A stretch of 64,000 bases of DNA from Leuctra nigra. Lineage: Eukaryota; Arthropoda; Insecta; Plecoptera; Leuctridae. The notes beneath the pieces are model-generated. The model did no database searches. It was not told where the DNA came from and saw only the letters and a list, made by a program, of their open reading frames with translations. The stretch covers positions 434,001 to 498,000 of the forward strand of contig OW203770.1 of assembly GCA_934045905.1 (NCBI GenBank), read 5' to 3'. Both the position numbers and the translations under genes were made by a program. This document shows, piece after piece, positions 53,531 to 64,000 of this stretch; position 1 is the first letter of the stretch, and every line of letters begins with the position of its first letter.

Positions 53531-54404
53531 TACATAGTGTTGGGAAATGTAAGGATTTTTTTGCGTGAAAGTTTTTATGACATTTTTCAATGTTTGGAAT
53601 TCCATAAATTTTTACTCTAAAGCCCCATTTACACGGTGCAACTTCTTGTACAACTTCTGTACCACACTTCTGTGTCACACTTCTTGAATGGAAATTAGAA
53701 CATGTTTTAAGTTCTGTGACAGAAAGTCGCGTCGTGTAAATACAAAATTGTATGGAAAATAATGGGAATGTGACACAGAAGTTGTTCAAGAAATTGCACC
53801 GTGTAAATGGGGCTTTAGGACAATGCAACGTAATTTTGCAAAAGTCATGTCATATTAGCGACTTATTTGGAATAAAGAATGGACATTTACACAGATTATT
53901 TATACAGATTATAATAATAGTACCTAAAGTTGATCGGACAAAATTGCAAATTCAAATTTGAAACACAGTGCCATGGGTCACAATACCGTAAAACGTAATG
54001 TTTAACCAACAATAATAGAACATTTTAACATCAAAAAAACAATATTATACTTTTAAATAATATAAAATAATTAAAAAAATTAAAAAAAATGTATTCATAA
54101 ATTTTTTTAACAGGCCTTGAAAACTGCATGATATAATGTTCTAACACAACGCATGGCTAAAGAAGAGTGAAGAAACACCTGTCGACTAGCTACTGCTATC
54201 ATACATGTTCTAATCCATATAATCAAGCGTCTATAATCACAGGATCTGGTAGCAAGTGCAGGATGAGTCACAGATCCGCCGCCAGCACAAGTGAATCATC
54301 CGGCATGGGACAGGTTCACCGTCTTCTCTGCAGTTAGTCACTCTTTATAGCAGGAGAATTTTGGTTCACAGCTTCAATGTCAGGCGACCAGCTCACGAAA
54401 AAAT

Positions 54405-54905
54405 GGAGTTTAAAGCGATTTTGTTGCTTTTTGGAGACACTTTTTTGGAGACGATTCGAGACGAAATAATTTCAAATTTCAATCGAATGTTTAGATTGAA
54501 AAAAACTTGGGTTATCACTTCGTACACTTTTAATTTTTTGCTTCGTTAATTAGAAATAATTAGTTGAATTTTGGCGAATAATTTGATATTTTCTTGTCTC
54601 GCTGTGTGCAGTATGAAATTTAATTTTAAAAATGTGCCAAATAACAACCCTGAGTTCATCCTTGAACAACACATTTGTACAATTTGAGGTCAATTGGTTT
54701 ACGGGTTTTATCTCCAATCGTATCGGAAATTTCATAGTTTTGCGCGGTTTTGTTGAATAACCGGCGCCTAATTAACAATGCAAGAAGCAAAAATTAAAAA
54801 GTGCTACTAATATACAATAAGACTGATCATGTGAACATCCTGTCAAAGTTACACTCACTTATGAAACAATTTATCTGTCTCAATGTTCTAAAACGGCCGA
54901 GCGCT
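54405..54905. mobile_element. MITE M, copy 5 (diverged)
   Basis: AGCGATTTTGTTGCTTTTTG, CCAATCGTATCGGAAATTTC and AACGGCCGAGCGCT follow the order in M. Both TTAA ends are lost. Confidence 0.8.
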
Positions 54906-55040
54906 TTAGGTAAGAAAGGACGGTGGGAAGGAGGCGGTCTGTAGGGAACCCTCCAAGCATTTGCCTGTCCACTGTAGGCAAATCTCAAATGAATCCCAGC
55001 AAATGACGACAACGGGATTTGAACCCAGGACCTCTAGAGC
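54906..55040 (-). mobile_element. SINE-like repeat, copy 3 (right end)
   Basis: GGTGGGAAGGAGGCGGTC and CATTTGCCTGTCCACTGTAG, then on the minus strand the B box GGTTCAAATCC. Confidence 0.55.
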
Positions 55041-55128
55041 TAAACTTCCACGTACTTCTTTAGCAATGAACTAACAGGAAGATTCGTATTTGAGGACAAA
55101 CAATTAACGTTAGTTGAAACATCTTTTA

Positions 55129-55661
55129 GGGCCGGTATTTCAATATAGTCTGCTAATACCAGTAGTTAAGTTTTAATCGGTCATTCGAGGATTGTCATTG
55201 GTTGTTTCCATGGCAATTTAGTCCTAATTGACTGTTTAAGAGGCAAACGGAAGCGAGCGGGAATCGCACGGTTCGTCAGAGCGTTTTTTTGAAATTGTGT
55301 CTTCCCACTTAATAATTTTAAAAAATCAGATAGTAACGACCCATTACAGCCCAATAGACTAAATAATGCCGCAAACTCCAATGCTTTATGACCTCTGGTG
55401 CGACCTCAAAGTGTTAAATACGATTATTTTAATAAAATAAACGAAAATAATCGTATTTAACACTTTGAGGTCGTACCAGAGGTCATAATGAACTCCAGTG
55501 TGCGGCATTATTTAGTCTATTAGGCTGTTATGGGTCGTTACTATCTGATTTTTTAAAATTATTCAGTGGGAAGACACAATTTCAAAAAAACGCTCTGACG
55601 AACCGTGCGATTCCCGCTCGCTTCCGTTTGCCTCTTAACAGTTAGCAGAGTATTCCGGCCC
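55129..55661. mobile_element. PIF/Harbinger-like MITE split by hairpin element P
   Basis: GGGCCGGTATTTCAATA on the left and GCAGAGTATTCCGGCCC on the right, flanked by TTA on both sides. Element P copy 3 lies inside. Confidence 0.88.
55236..55638. mobile_element. TTAA hairpin element P, copy 3
   Basis: TTAAGAGGCAAACGGAAGCG and its inverse at the other end. Arms as in copies 1 and 2, with a few differences in the left arm (CTCCAATGCTTTATGACC). Confidence 0.95.
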
Positions 55662-56019
55662 TTAGACCGACTTGATAGCTAATCAGCTGATTAAGAAGAG
55701 TGACGTGTGATTGTATTGAACACGATGACAGCGCATTGAAGAAGGAATGTCGGTTCAAGTCACAGCTAATCGGTTGATTAAAGACGCCAATTTCATTCCA
55801 CTAATGATCAATTGATGATTGATTCACGATTTGAACGCAAGTATTTCCTGTCAGTGGCGTAACTTCATTCAGACCTGCAGGATATGTTTTAGGGGCCACC
55901 ACACTTTTAATTTTCTATACTGTAGGTAAAAGTCTTTTTAAAATACATTAATCTTATTGAGTTTTTTTTTAATAATATTGTAACCTCAATCTTGAGGGAG
56001 GCTCTCAGCTCAGACGATA

Positions 56020-56165
56020 GTTGATATTCAACTATAGTTGAATATCTTCTAATATCTAATATCTACTATATCTTCTAATATCTACTATAGTATAGTATCT
56101 ATAGTATCTATAGTTGAATATAGTTGAATACGATAGTTGAATATAGTGATAGTTGAATACAACAA
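56020..56165. repeat. ATAGTTGAATAT-type simple repeat
   Basis: An irregular array of ATAGTTGAATA and TCTAATATCTA over about 145 bp. Confidence 0.85.
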
Positions 56166-56800
56166 GATGCAGTGTCTAGAGCGGAAGCAAATGTCATATC
56201 TGATAACAAATAGTTTTTCACAAGAAGTGTATGAAAACGGTTGTTATTTCATCTTGAAAATACATACAGAGATGTCAGTCAACTACAATCATATTCAAAA
56301 GAAATCTTAAGATAAGTATGTAATACAATCCGACCTGCAAATTCGTACCATTTACTTAAAATGTCAACTTAGTTATTATATTCTCTCTCGATCAGAGGTA
56401 AATTATGGGAAAGTTCCCCACTAACAGGCCACGACCGCATCCTTCCCAACTACCTATTCTTCATCACGATCACTAAACTCATGTGCCATTAGCCACTACA
56501 TGAAGTCACGTACTTGCGATTTGCGGGGCCCGATTGCCCCTGGAGGCTAATTCACGTTTTCAACCCGTTTTACGTTTGCATTGTATAAAAATTGAAATAA
56601 TTCACAACTAATGCATAGCCTTTAACTATTTAAAGTTTTAAACAGTGAAGAAGTACATGGTTCTAAAACGTGAATCTCAAGAATTGTCCCCCCAATTTGT
56701 GAGTTTTCACGTTTTCGAAACCATTACGTTTTCATCTTCTAAAACGTAAAAACGGTGAAGCTAAGCAAGGTGTTGTCAAGTTTCAAGTTTATAAAACGGT

Positions 56801-57353
56801 TTAAGGGGGGATGCCTGAAATGTCGTCTCGTATAGATATCTGAATTAATATGCTTAATTAATAGATAATTTCCTTGTGTACCATATAAACGCAAGAAAAA
56901 GTGGTCAAGCTGAACTAATTTCGAAGATATATCACTTTATAAATTTGAGTTAGCCCTAGTTTTAACATGGCATGTTGAAAAAACACGTTAATTTTCCTAA
57001 TAAATTTAAGATTTTAACTATTTGCCGCATATAGATTTTTTCCAAAAACTAATATTATGTGCATTAGGCATTAGGGTATTTATTAAGATTTTTATACTAA
57101 CACCTACCTGTGCGTTTTTTAAAGTTAGAAACCAAAATCTAAATAATTTTGCTATACCTCCTGTGTTAAAATATCCTCATATTCTGAAGACATCAAATTG
57201 AAAACTCAATATAAGTCGTGAGTTGCAAGTTACAGGACATTTGATGAATCTTTTACATTAAAATATAGTTGAATTGTTGAAAAAATTAATAAAAATTGTC
57301 AATTTCAACAAAAAAATTTTCGGAGATCTCAACTTGGAGATCCCTCCAATTAA
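56801..57353. mobile_element. TTAA family S, copy 1
   Basis: TTAAGGGGGGATGCC to GATCCCTCCAATTAA. Shares ATAGATATCTGAATTAATAT and TGTACCATATAAACGCAAGA with copy 2 at 61356. Confidence 0.88.
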
Positions 57354-57599
57354 AACGTGAATGTCGAGAATTGGCCTCCTGGTTGATGATTTGGCAACAT
57401 CGCATGTTTGACTCACTGTGCAATTAACTAAATATCAACACATGTCGTGGAAATAACCAATTAGCGTTAATCTTCTTAACTACGGTTTACTGGGTGAGAT
57501 AACGGCGTGTTAACAGATGGTCCGGACATTGATTTAGACATCATTGGGGCTAGATGTTTAGTATCTATGAAACGTCGAAAAAGGCAAGCAAATAGTACC

Positions 57600-58126
57600 T
57601 TAAGGTAGAACCACCATAACCTCAATGTTTCCGATTTACTTGAAATTTTGGTGACTTATTGATAATCATGCAAAACTCAATCCCTGAAAAAATTAAACAA
57701 TTCGCGTGTCCAGTTTCTGAGATAAATCGATTTGTTTTCCCCATGTTATCTTATGGCGGAAAAAGAGAATCGTGTCATTTTTAGGCTATAATGAAGATCT
57801 ATTTATTTTGCGTCGATAGATTTGAACGAAATTTTTTATTATGGTAGACATATGAACATACTATCAGAAAAAAATGAAAAAAATACCAACGTGAGCTTTT
57901 TTAAAAGTTATAAGCCAAATTCTAAATTATTTTCCTATACCTCCCATGTTAAAGTTTTGTTCATCCTCTGATGACCTAAAATTGAAAACTCATTGTTGGA
58001 CTGGAGTTGCAAACTACAGGACTTCTGTTATATTTAAATATAGTTGAAATATAGGAAAACGTTTTTTGAACATGTAATTTCAAGAACAAATATTTTTGTA
58101 TATATCGATCGATTGCTCTACCTTAA
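57600..58126. mobile_element. TTAA family Q, intact copy
   Basis: TTAAGGTAGAACCACCATAA to GATTGCTCTACCTTAA. Fragment at 35727. The inner TGAAAACTCAT and GTTGCAA-CTACAGGAC blocks resemble family S. Confidence 0.88.
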
Positions 58127-58307
58127 AACTATAAAAAATGGACCATAACATCCAAAGAAATGTTAGGTTTAGTAATATTCTTCAACATAAATTATTCGAT
58201 GTATTGGTTTATGAGTTGAATTTGGAGTAAGATATTAAAATTAAGGTGGAGGATTGAAATTTTGTTAAGACAACAATTTTATTTGTAACTCGAAAGAAAT
58301 ATTTGAT

Positions 58308-58502
58308 ATTATTTTCCCTAATAATTTTAAAAAAGGACAAGACCTTAAAATAGCAAGAAAATTACTGAATTCATACAAAATTCAGAACAAAGCATTTTCA
58401 GGCGAAATAAAACATTTCTTTTTGAAATCAGGAACACACGAAACATATTATGTATCATTTTTAGACCTGTGTGAACAAAAAATTAAAAAAGGAATGTCCT
58501 AA
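58308..58502. repeat. Dispersed repeat, copy of 2388-2582
   Basis: Same ordered blocks as the first copy; termini unknown. From here to 59700 only a short SINE-like fragment (58520-58575, GGTCGTGGCCTATTAGTAGG) was recognised. Confidence 0.75.
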
Positions 58503-59702
58503 TCATTATACATCATCTTTCAGCGGTTGGTGGCAAGATGAGGTGGTCGTGGCCTATTAGTAGGGATTTATGTAGTGGAAAAGCATGGAATTGTACACAA
58601 ATAAGTAGTTAAATTCCCCCCAAAACATGTAAATTGCTAACAACAAGACGTGACCGAAATCTAATGATTTCTTTAGAACTTTTTAAGATCGACGATTCTA
58701 ATTTCATACAAATAATAAGTCATAAAACAGAAAGTAGTAGTAATAAAGTAGAAGATATAATTTGTTCACAGAAAACAACTTGACAATTTAACATTTAAGT
58801 CTCCGATTTGCACGAAATAGGTCAAACCCCAAACAATAAAGTCATGAGGAATATAACATTTTAACTACGGAATTGATCTTCATACGTGTTAGCAGGTGCA
58901 ATGATAGTTCTACTGATGAAGTACTAGCCGTTCCTACCATTCGTTTTGAGAAATCATGCTGCTGAAGTAGACGAAGAAAAGAAGCTAATATATCAATTAG
59001 ATATATTTAGATATACAATTAGATTAGGGAGGTTGTTGGGCTGCTCATTGGTGCAAGAGCTGCTATTCCAGTCTTCTTTACTTCATTTCTTAAACGTTTC
59101 CATATATCTCTTTCTTTTTTATTCTTTAGTTCCATTAGTTCTTAAATGTTCCATTTATATTCTTCACAATCATCTTTATAATAGTGTAGCTTAGGTATAG
59201 CCTTTATCCAGATTTTTGAGATTTGCATTTATTAATTTATTCACATTGTATACAAATAGTTAGTAATTTTAATTAATTTAAATGAAATTGTAATTTATTA
59301 TTGATTAGTAAGCTGGATTGTACAGTCAACCATGTTTTTAGACAGCCGTCAATAAATTGATTTTCTCTCTACCGGACATGTCAGTGGGACTTGCTACAGG
59401 AATTGTCAATACCAGTATTGGGACTAAACATTTTCAATTATGTCCAAAATATATCATTGTGCAAAATTGCAAGTATCAATTTTTTAATTGATGAAAAAAG
59501 GTATGAAATCTATTTTGTCGGACAAGCAGACACCCTAACCGGTTGTAATCTCATGTTTCACGCAGCTTCAAGTAAACATGAACTCTGAACCTTCACACTG
59601 ATCTCTTAGCTGTTTACTCGCAGTCAATACAAACAGCGGTTCATCGACCAAAACATCTCAGTTCATAGGAACAAAGATAAGTCACTTTGTACAACACTCA
59701 GT

Positions 59703-60159
59703 TTAAGAGGCAAACGGAAGCGAACGGGAATCGCACGGTTCGTCAGAGCGTTTTTTTGAAATTTTGTCTTCCCACTGAATAATTTTAAAAAATCAGATAG
59801 TAACGACCCATAACAGCCTAATATACTAAATAATGCCGCACACTGGGAGTTCATTATGACCTCTGGTACGACCTCAAAGTGTTAAATACGATATTTTATT
59901 AAAAATAAAATATCAAAAATAAAAAATAAAATAAAATAAAAATATAATAATAATAATAATACGAAAAATATCGTATTTAACACTTTGAGGTCGTACCAGA
60001 GGTCATAATGAACTCCCAGTGTGCGGCATTATTTAGTCTATTAGGCTGTTATGGGTCGTTACTACCTGATTTTTTAAAATTATTCAGTGGGAAGACAAAA
60101 TTTCAAAAAAACGCTCTGACGAACCGTGCGATTCCCGTTCGCTTCCGTTTGCCTCTTAA
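59703..60159. mobile_element. TTAA hairpin element P, copy 4
   Basis: Termini as in the other copies. The loop is expanded by an AATAAAAT-rich low-complexity stretch. The flanks AACACTCAGT and ACTGAGTGTT are exact inverse copies of each other. Confidence 0.96.
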
Positions 60160-60639
60160 ACTGAGTGTTTGAGTTTCAAATACCTACCTACTAAGAAGAA
60201 AACTCGACAAAAGATAAACAGTTGGGAAGTCTCGTGAAGATTAGATTTCAAAATAATATTTATTTTATGAAAGTTGAGATGTTGCTGAACACAGATGTGG
60301 TATTATTTTTGTTGTTGGACGAATAGTTCTCAAGTAATTAATTTACAAAGTTTGATAGATCTCCTCTCATTTAAAAACAGGAAAATTGGCAATGACATCA
60401 CAGTTTGCTATATTGCCATGGCAACAAGGGAATCCCCATGTCAACACAATGTTCAAGACTTGGAAATTACATCACAGTTCTGATTCTTGTTACAGGCCGT
60501 CTTTCCCGCCAAAAATCCTATAATATTTGAATTTGATTTTTATGAATGAAAATTTAAGATTTCACACGTAATAAGTGTATTTGTCATTATTATTTGTGTT
60601 TATTTATAGAAATTTACTAGAATAAAATTTCAGGAGACT

Positions 60640-60970
60640 TCCCTGTTTTCGAAAGAAATGGATTGGCTGAAAAAATGTGATGGCATTATCCCATGAAGTC
60701 TGTGCTAACTCGTTATCTAAGACCCAGTCTTTCAATACTCTGCTAACTTTTAAACGGTTGATTAGGACGCTATTGTCATAGCAACAACCAATTGAAAGAC
60801 AGAGTTTTGTACTTTCTAATAGAGACTTTAGCAGAGTATTGAAAGACCGGCCCTAACTGTAGTAGGTGAACTCTGATTTCATTGATAATAACAAGGATTG
60901 ATTGTCAAGGAACCTGACCAGCAGCCAATCAGTTTCGTTCAAATACCGTTTTATGTTTTGTTGAGTCAAC
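60640..60970. mobile_element. Diverged copy of MITE W, inverted, split by a Harbinger-like element
   Basis: GATTGGCTGAAAAA, GATTTCATTGATAATAACAA and CAAATACCGTTTTATG match 33539-33736. The element at 60721-60853 lies inside. Confidence 0.7.
60721..60853. mobile_element. Short PIF/Harbinger-like MITE
   Basis: GACCCAGTCTTTCAATACTC and GAGTATTGAAAGACCGGCCC as inverted ends, with TAA on both sides. Confidence 0.85.
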
Positions 60971-61355
60971 GTATCTTAATCCTATTCCTGGGTATGGGAC
61001 TTGAAAAAGTTATTATTTTCATCAATCAAAATATTTTTTAGAAACTGGATTTCCAAAATTTGTGGCACTAAACTTAATTCAATCTTTCAAATATTTGATA
61101 TCCTGATTTATAATGGTTATAATGGTTAATGGTTTTATAATGGTGATTTATGTATAATACATTTTTTGTGGGAATTATTTATTTTATGTCAAAAATCAGT
61201 TTGTTGTGGTACATTTTATCGTATTTAAAGATAAAACTTGCAATTTTGACTAAAATTACGACTAAAATCTCTGTGTATACAATTCTTAGGTAACATTTCC
61301 AAATAAGAAACTGAAATGCAAAATGGAAATTACTGACATTGTCATTGGGTGAAAA

Positions 61356-61906
61356 TTAAGGGGGGATGCCCAAGTAGAGGTCTCTGATAGATATCTGAAT
61401 TAATATGCTTATTTAATAGATATTTTCCTTGTGCACCATATAAACGCAAGATAAAGTGGGGTAGCCGAACTAATTTCCAAGATATATCACTTTTTAAATT
61501 TGAGTTAGCCCTATCTTTAACATGGTAAGTCGAAAAAACACGGTAATTTTCCTAGTAAATATACGATTTAGACTATTTTCCACCGATAGATTTTTTCCAA
61601 AAACTAATATAATGTGTATTAGACATAGAGGTATTTATTAAGATTTTTATATATACACCTAGCCGTACGTTTTTAAAAGTTAGGCGACCAATTCTAAATA
61701 ATTTACCTATACCTCCTGTGTTAAAATTTCTTAACCTTCTGAAGACATCATATTGAAAACTCAATATAATTCGAGAGTTGCAAGTTACAAGACATTTGAT
61801 GAAACTTTTACATAAAAATATAGTTGAAATGTTGAAAAAATTAATAAAAGTCGTACATTTCAACAAAAAATATTTTCGGAAAATCTACTTGGACATTCCT
61901 TCTTAA
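61356..61906. mobile_element. TTAA family S, copy 2
   Basis: TTAAGGGGGGATGCC to GGACATTCCTTCTTAA. Collinear with copy 1. Confidence 0.88.
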
Positions 61907-62094
61907 ACGAATACAAAACATTGAAATCTCTCCTAAATCACAACTAACATTCAACAATAATAACAGGATTCTTGAAAATGACACAACGTCACCTTGCACT
62001 GACAATATGACAGCTCGTAACAATTTAAAAAGTAGAATAACGGAAACAATATAGGTACCTAATTGTCGCCTTGGTCCATTTTACATGTCATTGT

Positions 62095-62250
62095 CTTCCG
62101 TCGCACTGTTCTGCAGCGAAGCTAATGAGACAGGCGGATGAATGATTATGATGATGATTGGGAGATGATGGTGAAGACAGTGGGAAGGAGCCGGTCGTGG
62201 CCTATTAGCAGGATACCTTCCCAGCATTTCCCTCTCGACTGGGTAAAGTA
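62095..62250. mobile_element. SINE-like repeat, copy 4
   Basis: GTCGCACTGTTCTGCAGCGA, GATGATTGGGAGATGATGGT and CGGTCGTGGCCTATTAGCAG, as in copy 1. Confidence 0.6.
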
Positions 62251-62271
62251 CACAAAGCCTTCAGTCAAAAA

Positions 62272-62706
62272 TAGTGTTGGGACATAAAAATTGTAATTTT
62301 AATAAAAATTTAGTTTCATGAAAAAGTTTAATTATTTTAAAAAAATATATAGGTAATATTTTTCTTTGAATGTTCTATTATTTCCAGCTAAACTTTTTGT
62401 TTGAGATGTTACCTGTTATGATGTCCCATGGTATGATTATTATTATTATCTTAAAACAGATTTGCATACAGTGTACAATGTACACGGTGTCTGAGTAAGC
62501 TATTTCTAAGAAGTTAAGAATTATTGTTTCCTTAAGGTCTTGTATGGTACTGTGTTTAAAATTTAAACTTGTAATTTCGTCCGATAAAATTTACAAAAAT
62601 TATGCAAATTACGGTGCATTCTCCTTGGAATCAATCAAATTCCAAACATTTAAAATGTCACTAACATTTACATGAAAAGAAAATTTCAAGAAAATTCCCA
62701 ACACTT
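62272..62706. mobile_element. Possible hAT-like element (TAGTGTTGGGA type)
   Basis: TAGTGTTGGGA on the left and TCCCAACACTT on the right. The flanking 8 bp do not match well (about 5 of 8), so the assignment is tentative. A related start is at 53537. Confidence 0.45.
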
Positions 62707-62734
62707 GGCAGGTAAATAATCTCAAGTAAACATA

Positions 62735-62746
62735 CCCCCCCCCCCC
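62735..62746. repeat. Poly-C run of 12
   Basis: Twelve consecutive C, rare in this AT-rich context. Confidence 0.95.
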
Positions 62747-62940
62747 GTGTGATACTACCGTCACATGTATGACGTCACGCAAGCGGTCAGGGCTCTGATA
62801 TGAACCCATTCCAATGTAATTACTGTCATTACATTGCCATATCAATTACCTACACAACATTCATATTCCATTGCAATGCGCTTGCAAGATAACTGCATAT
62901 TATGACGCTAGCGGCATTCACATGTCATTTATTAATTTAC

Positions 62941-63198
62941 TAGTGTTGAGACTTGACAATTTTCAAAGTGAAAATTTTTATTTCATGAAAATACTCATTT
63001 ACAGAGGACCTTTTAGCATATTTTCAATAGTTTTATTTTGTAAAGTATTAATGGAGGTGTGTTACATTATTATTCGTGATAGAAATACGTTTACAAATGT
63101 CGGTGCACCTACCAGAAAAATAATAAAAAAAAAATCATCAGGATTCAAAACATTTAAAATTTTCCCACAAAAAATTTTCATGAAAAATCCCATCACTG
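62941..63198. mobile_element. Possible hAT-like element, worn
   Basis: TAGTGTTGAGA on the left and ATCCCATCACTG on the right. Flanks TAATTTAC / TTCATTAC agree at 6 of 8 positions. TTTCATGAAAAT motifs inside resemble element G. Confidence 0.5.
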
Positions 63199-63590
63199 TT
63201 CATTACACAGTGCATTGCAATCAGACAATTGATAAAAACATGTCCGAAACATTTCAAGTGTGTTTTTAAATGTCGTAAAGAATAAGGACATAATAAGGAC
63301 TAGCTTATATTTGTATTCCGATACTGAACTAAATGTAAATATCCTATCAATTATCGAATTAGAATTAGACTTAGAATTTTGCAAGCAATTTGACATCGAG
63401 TGTGTGTAGAAAAACACGTTGTTTTATGTATTTGTTTTGAACAATCACGTGAGGGTCTTATAGAAAAGACGCGAGCCCAAGAGAGAACGCAAATAGCTCT
63501 TCACTTTCATGCAGCGTAATGACAGTAAGCCAAGTAATGCTACTTGTATTTATACACACATTATCAGCTGCATGCTGGGAATACCAGAGC

Positions 63591-64000
63591 TTAAGGTAGG
63601 GCCTTCATTATACATATACAAAAAAATAAAAATCTTGAAATTACAAGTTCAGAAAACGTTTTCCTACATTTCAACTATATTTAAGTATAAATGAATCATA
63701 AAATGTCATTTAACTTGCAACCCCTGTCGTATAGCGAGGTTTCAATTTATTGCCTTCCGAGAATGAACAAAACTGTAACACAGGAGGTATAGGGAAATCA
63801 TTTAGTTTTTGGTTGATAACTTTTAAAATAGCACACGTTGGTATGGTTTTCAATTTTTTTCATAATAGAATGTCCAACTATCTATCTAGAAATCAGTTTT
63901 TTGAAAAAACGTTGAACCTCAGTAAAATTAAAAATTCAAAAATAGCATGGAAATCGTCGTGATTTTAATGACCTAGATTTAAGACTACATGTTAAAAATA
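63591..64000. mobile_element. TTAA-ended element, cut by the window edge
   Basis: Begins TTAAGGTAGGGCCTTCA. It contains, in inverse order, blocks of families Q and S (ACAGGAGGTATAGGGAAATC, TTTGGTTGATAACTTTTAAA). The right end is not in the window. Confidence 0.65.

Noticed and set aside
54250..54350. GC-richer patch with short open frames on both strands, possible isolated exon
   Set aside because: Neither strand gives a recognisable protein, and there are no neighbouring exons with matching phase.

Overview
The window is eukaryotic DNA and very probably from an insect: AT-rich, with short coding exons bounded by GT-AG introns and a very high load of transposable elements. Nothing in it fixes the species; a hemipteran would fit, but that is only an impression. 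The one clear host gene is an ephexin-type Rho guanine-nucleotide exchange factor (Exn-like) on the minus strand, running from about 26.7 kb down to 1.2 kb and leaving the window on the left inside its PH domain. I could chain 17 coding exons. All junction phases agree: 4367 nt from the ATG at 26680, which is 1455 codons plus 2 nt, as expected for the split codon at the last donor. The order is a long charged disordered N-terminus, tyrosine- and serine-rich linkers, a proline-rich SH3-ligand-like stretch, the ephexin-specific segment, a complete DH domain and the start of the PH domain. An extra coding first exon with its own ATG (17791) splices in the same phase into the shared downstream exons. 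It implies a second promoter and a shorter protein.

The most unusual property of the gene is repeated tandem duplication across its 3' splice sites. One is a 132-bp unit in three in-frame copies (7961-8344). One is a 55-bp unit in four copies (20333-20520). Copied acceptors of the PH exon and a DH exon would each add an early stop if used. A 56-bp duplication lies beside the big N-terminal exon. A (GT)13 tract lies directly upstream of the acceptor of another exon.

The introns and the whole of 27-64 kb are a mosaic of transposons. At least nine non-autonomous hAT-like elements have matching 8-bp target duplications, and most carry their own palindromic subterminal motif (ATCGAT, CCGGGTA, ACCGGT, TTCGAA, GATACTT and others). 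Two of them are nested, one in the other. Several unrelated families end in TTAA, including four copies of a large hairpin element (30.5, 32.3, 55.2 and 59.7 kb) and a roughly 540-bp family whose copies abut splice sites. PIF/Harbinger-like, mariner/pogo-like and foldback elements are also present. A full-length LINE with two intact ORFs (46.4-50.6 kb) sits inside a palindromic MITE. Other LINEs survive as 3' fragments. tRNA-like sequences at 31.3 and 37.7-38.0 kb have a nominal GGA anticodon and look like tRNA-derived repeats.

From 36.5 to 39.5 kb there is a tandem array of units of about 600 bp interrupted by a retroposed tRNA-like cassette. From 43.9 to 46.0 kb there is a hairpin-rich satellite with units of about 750 bp. 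No host gene could be supported between about 29.5 and 64 kb. Exon boundaries come from splice motifs and phase alone, without transcripts.
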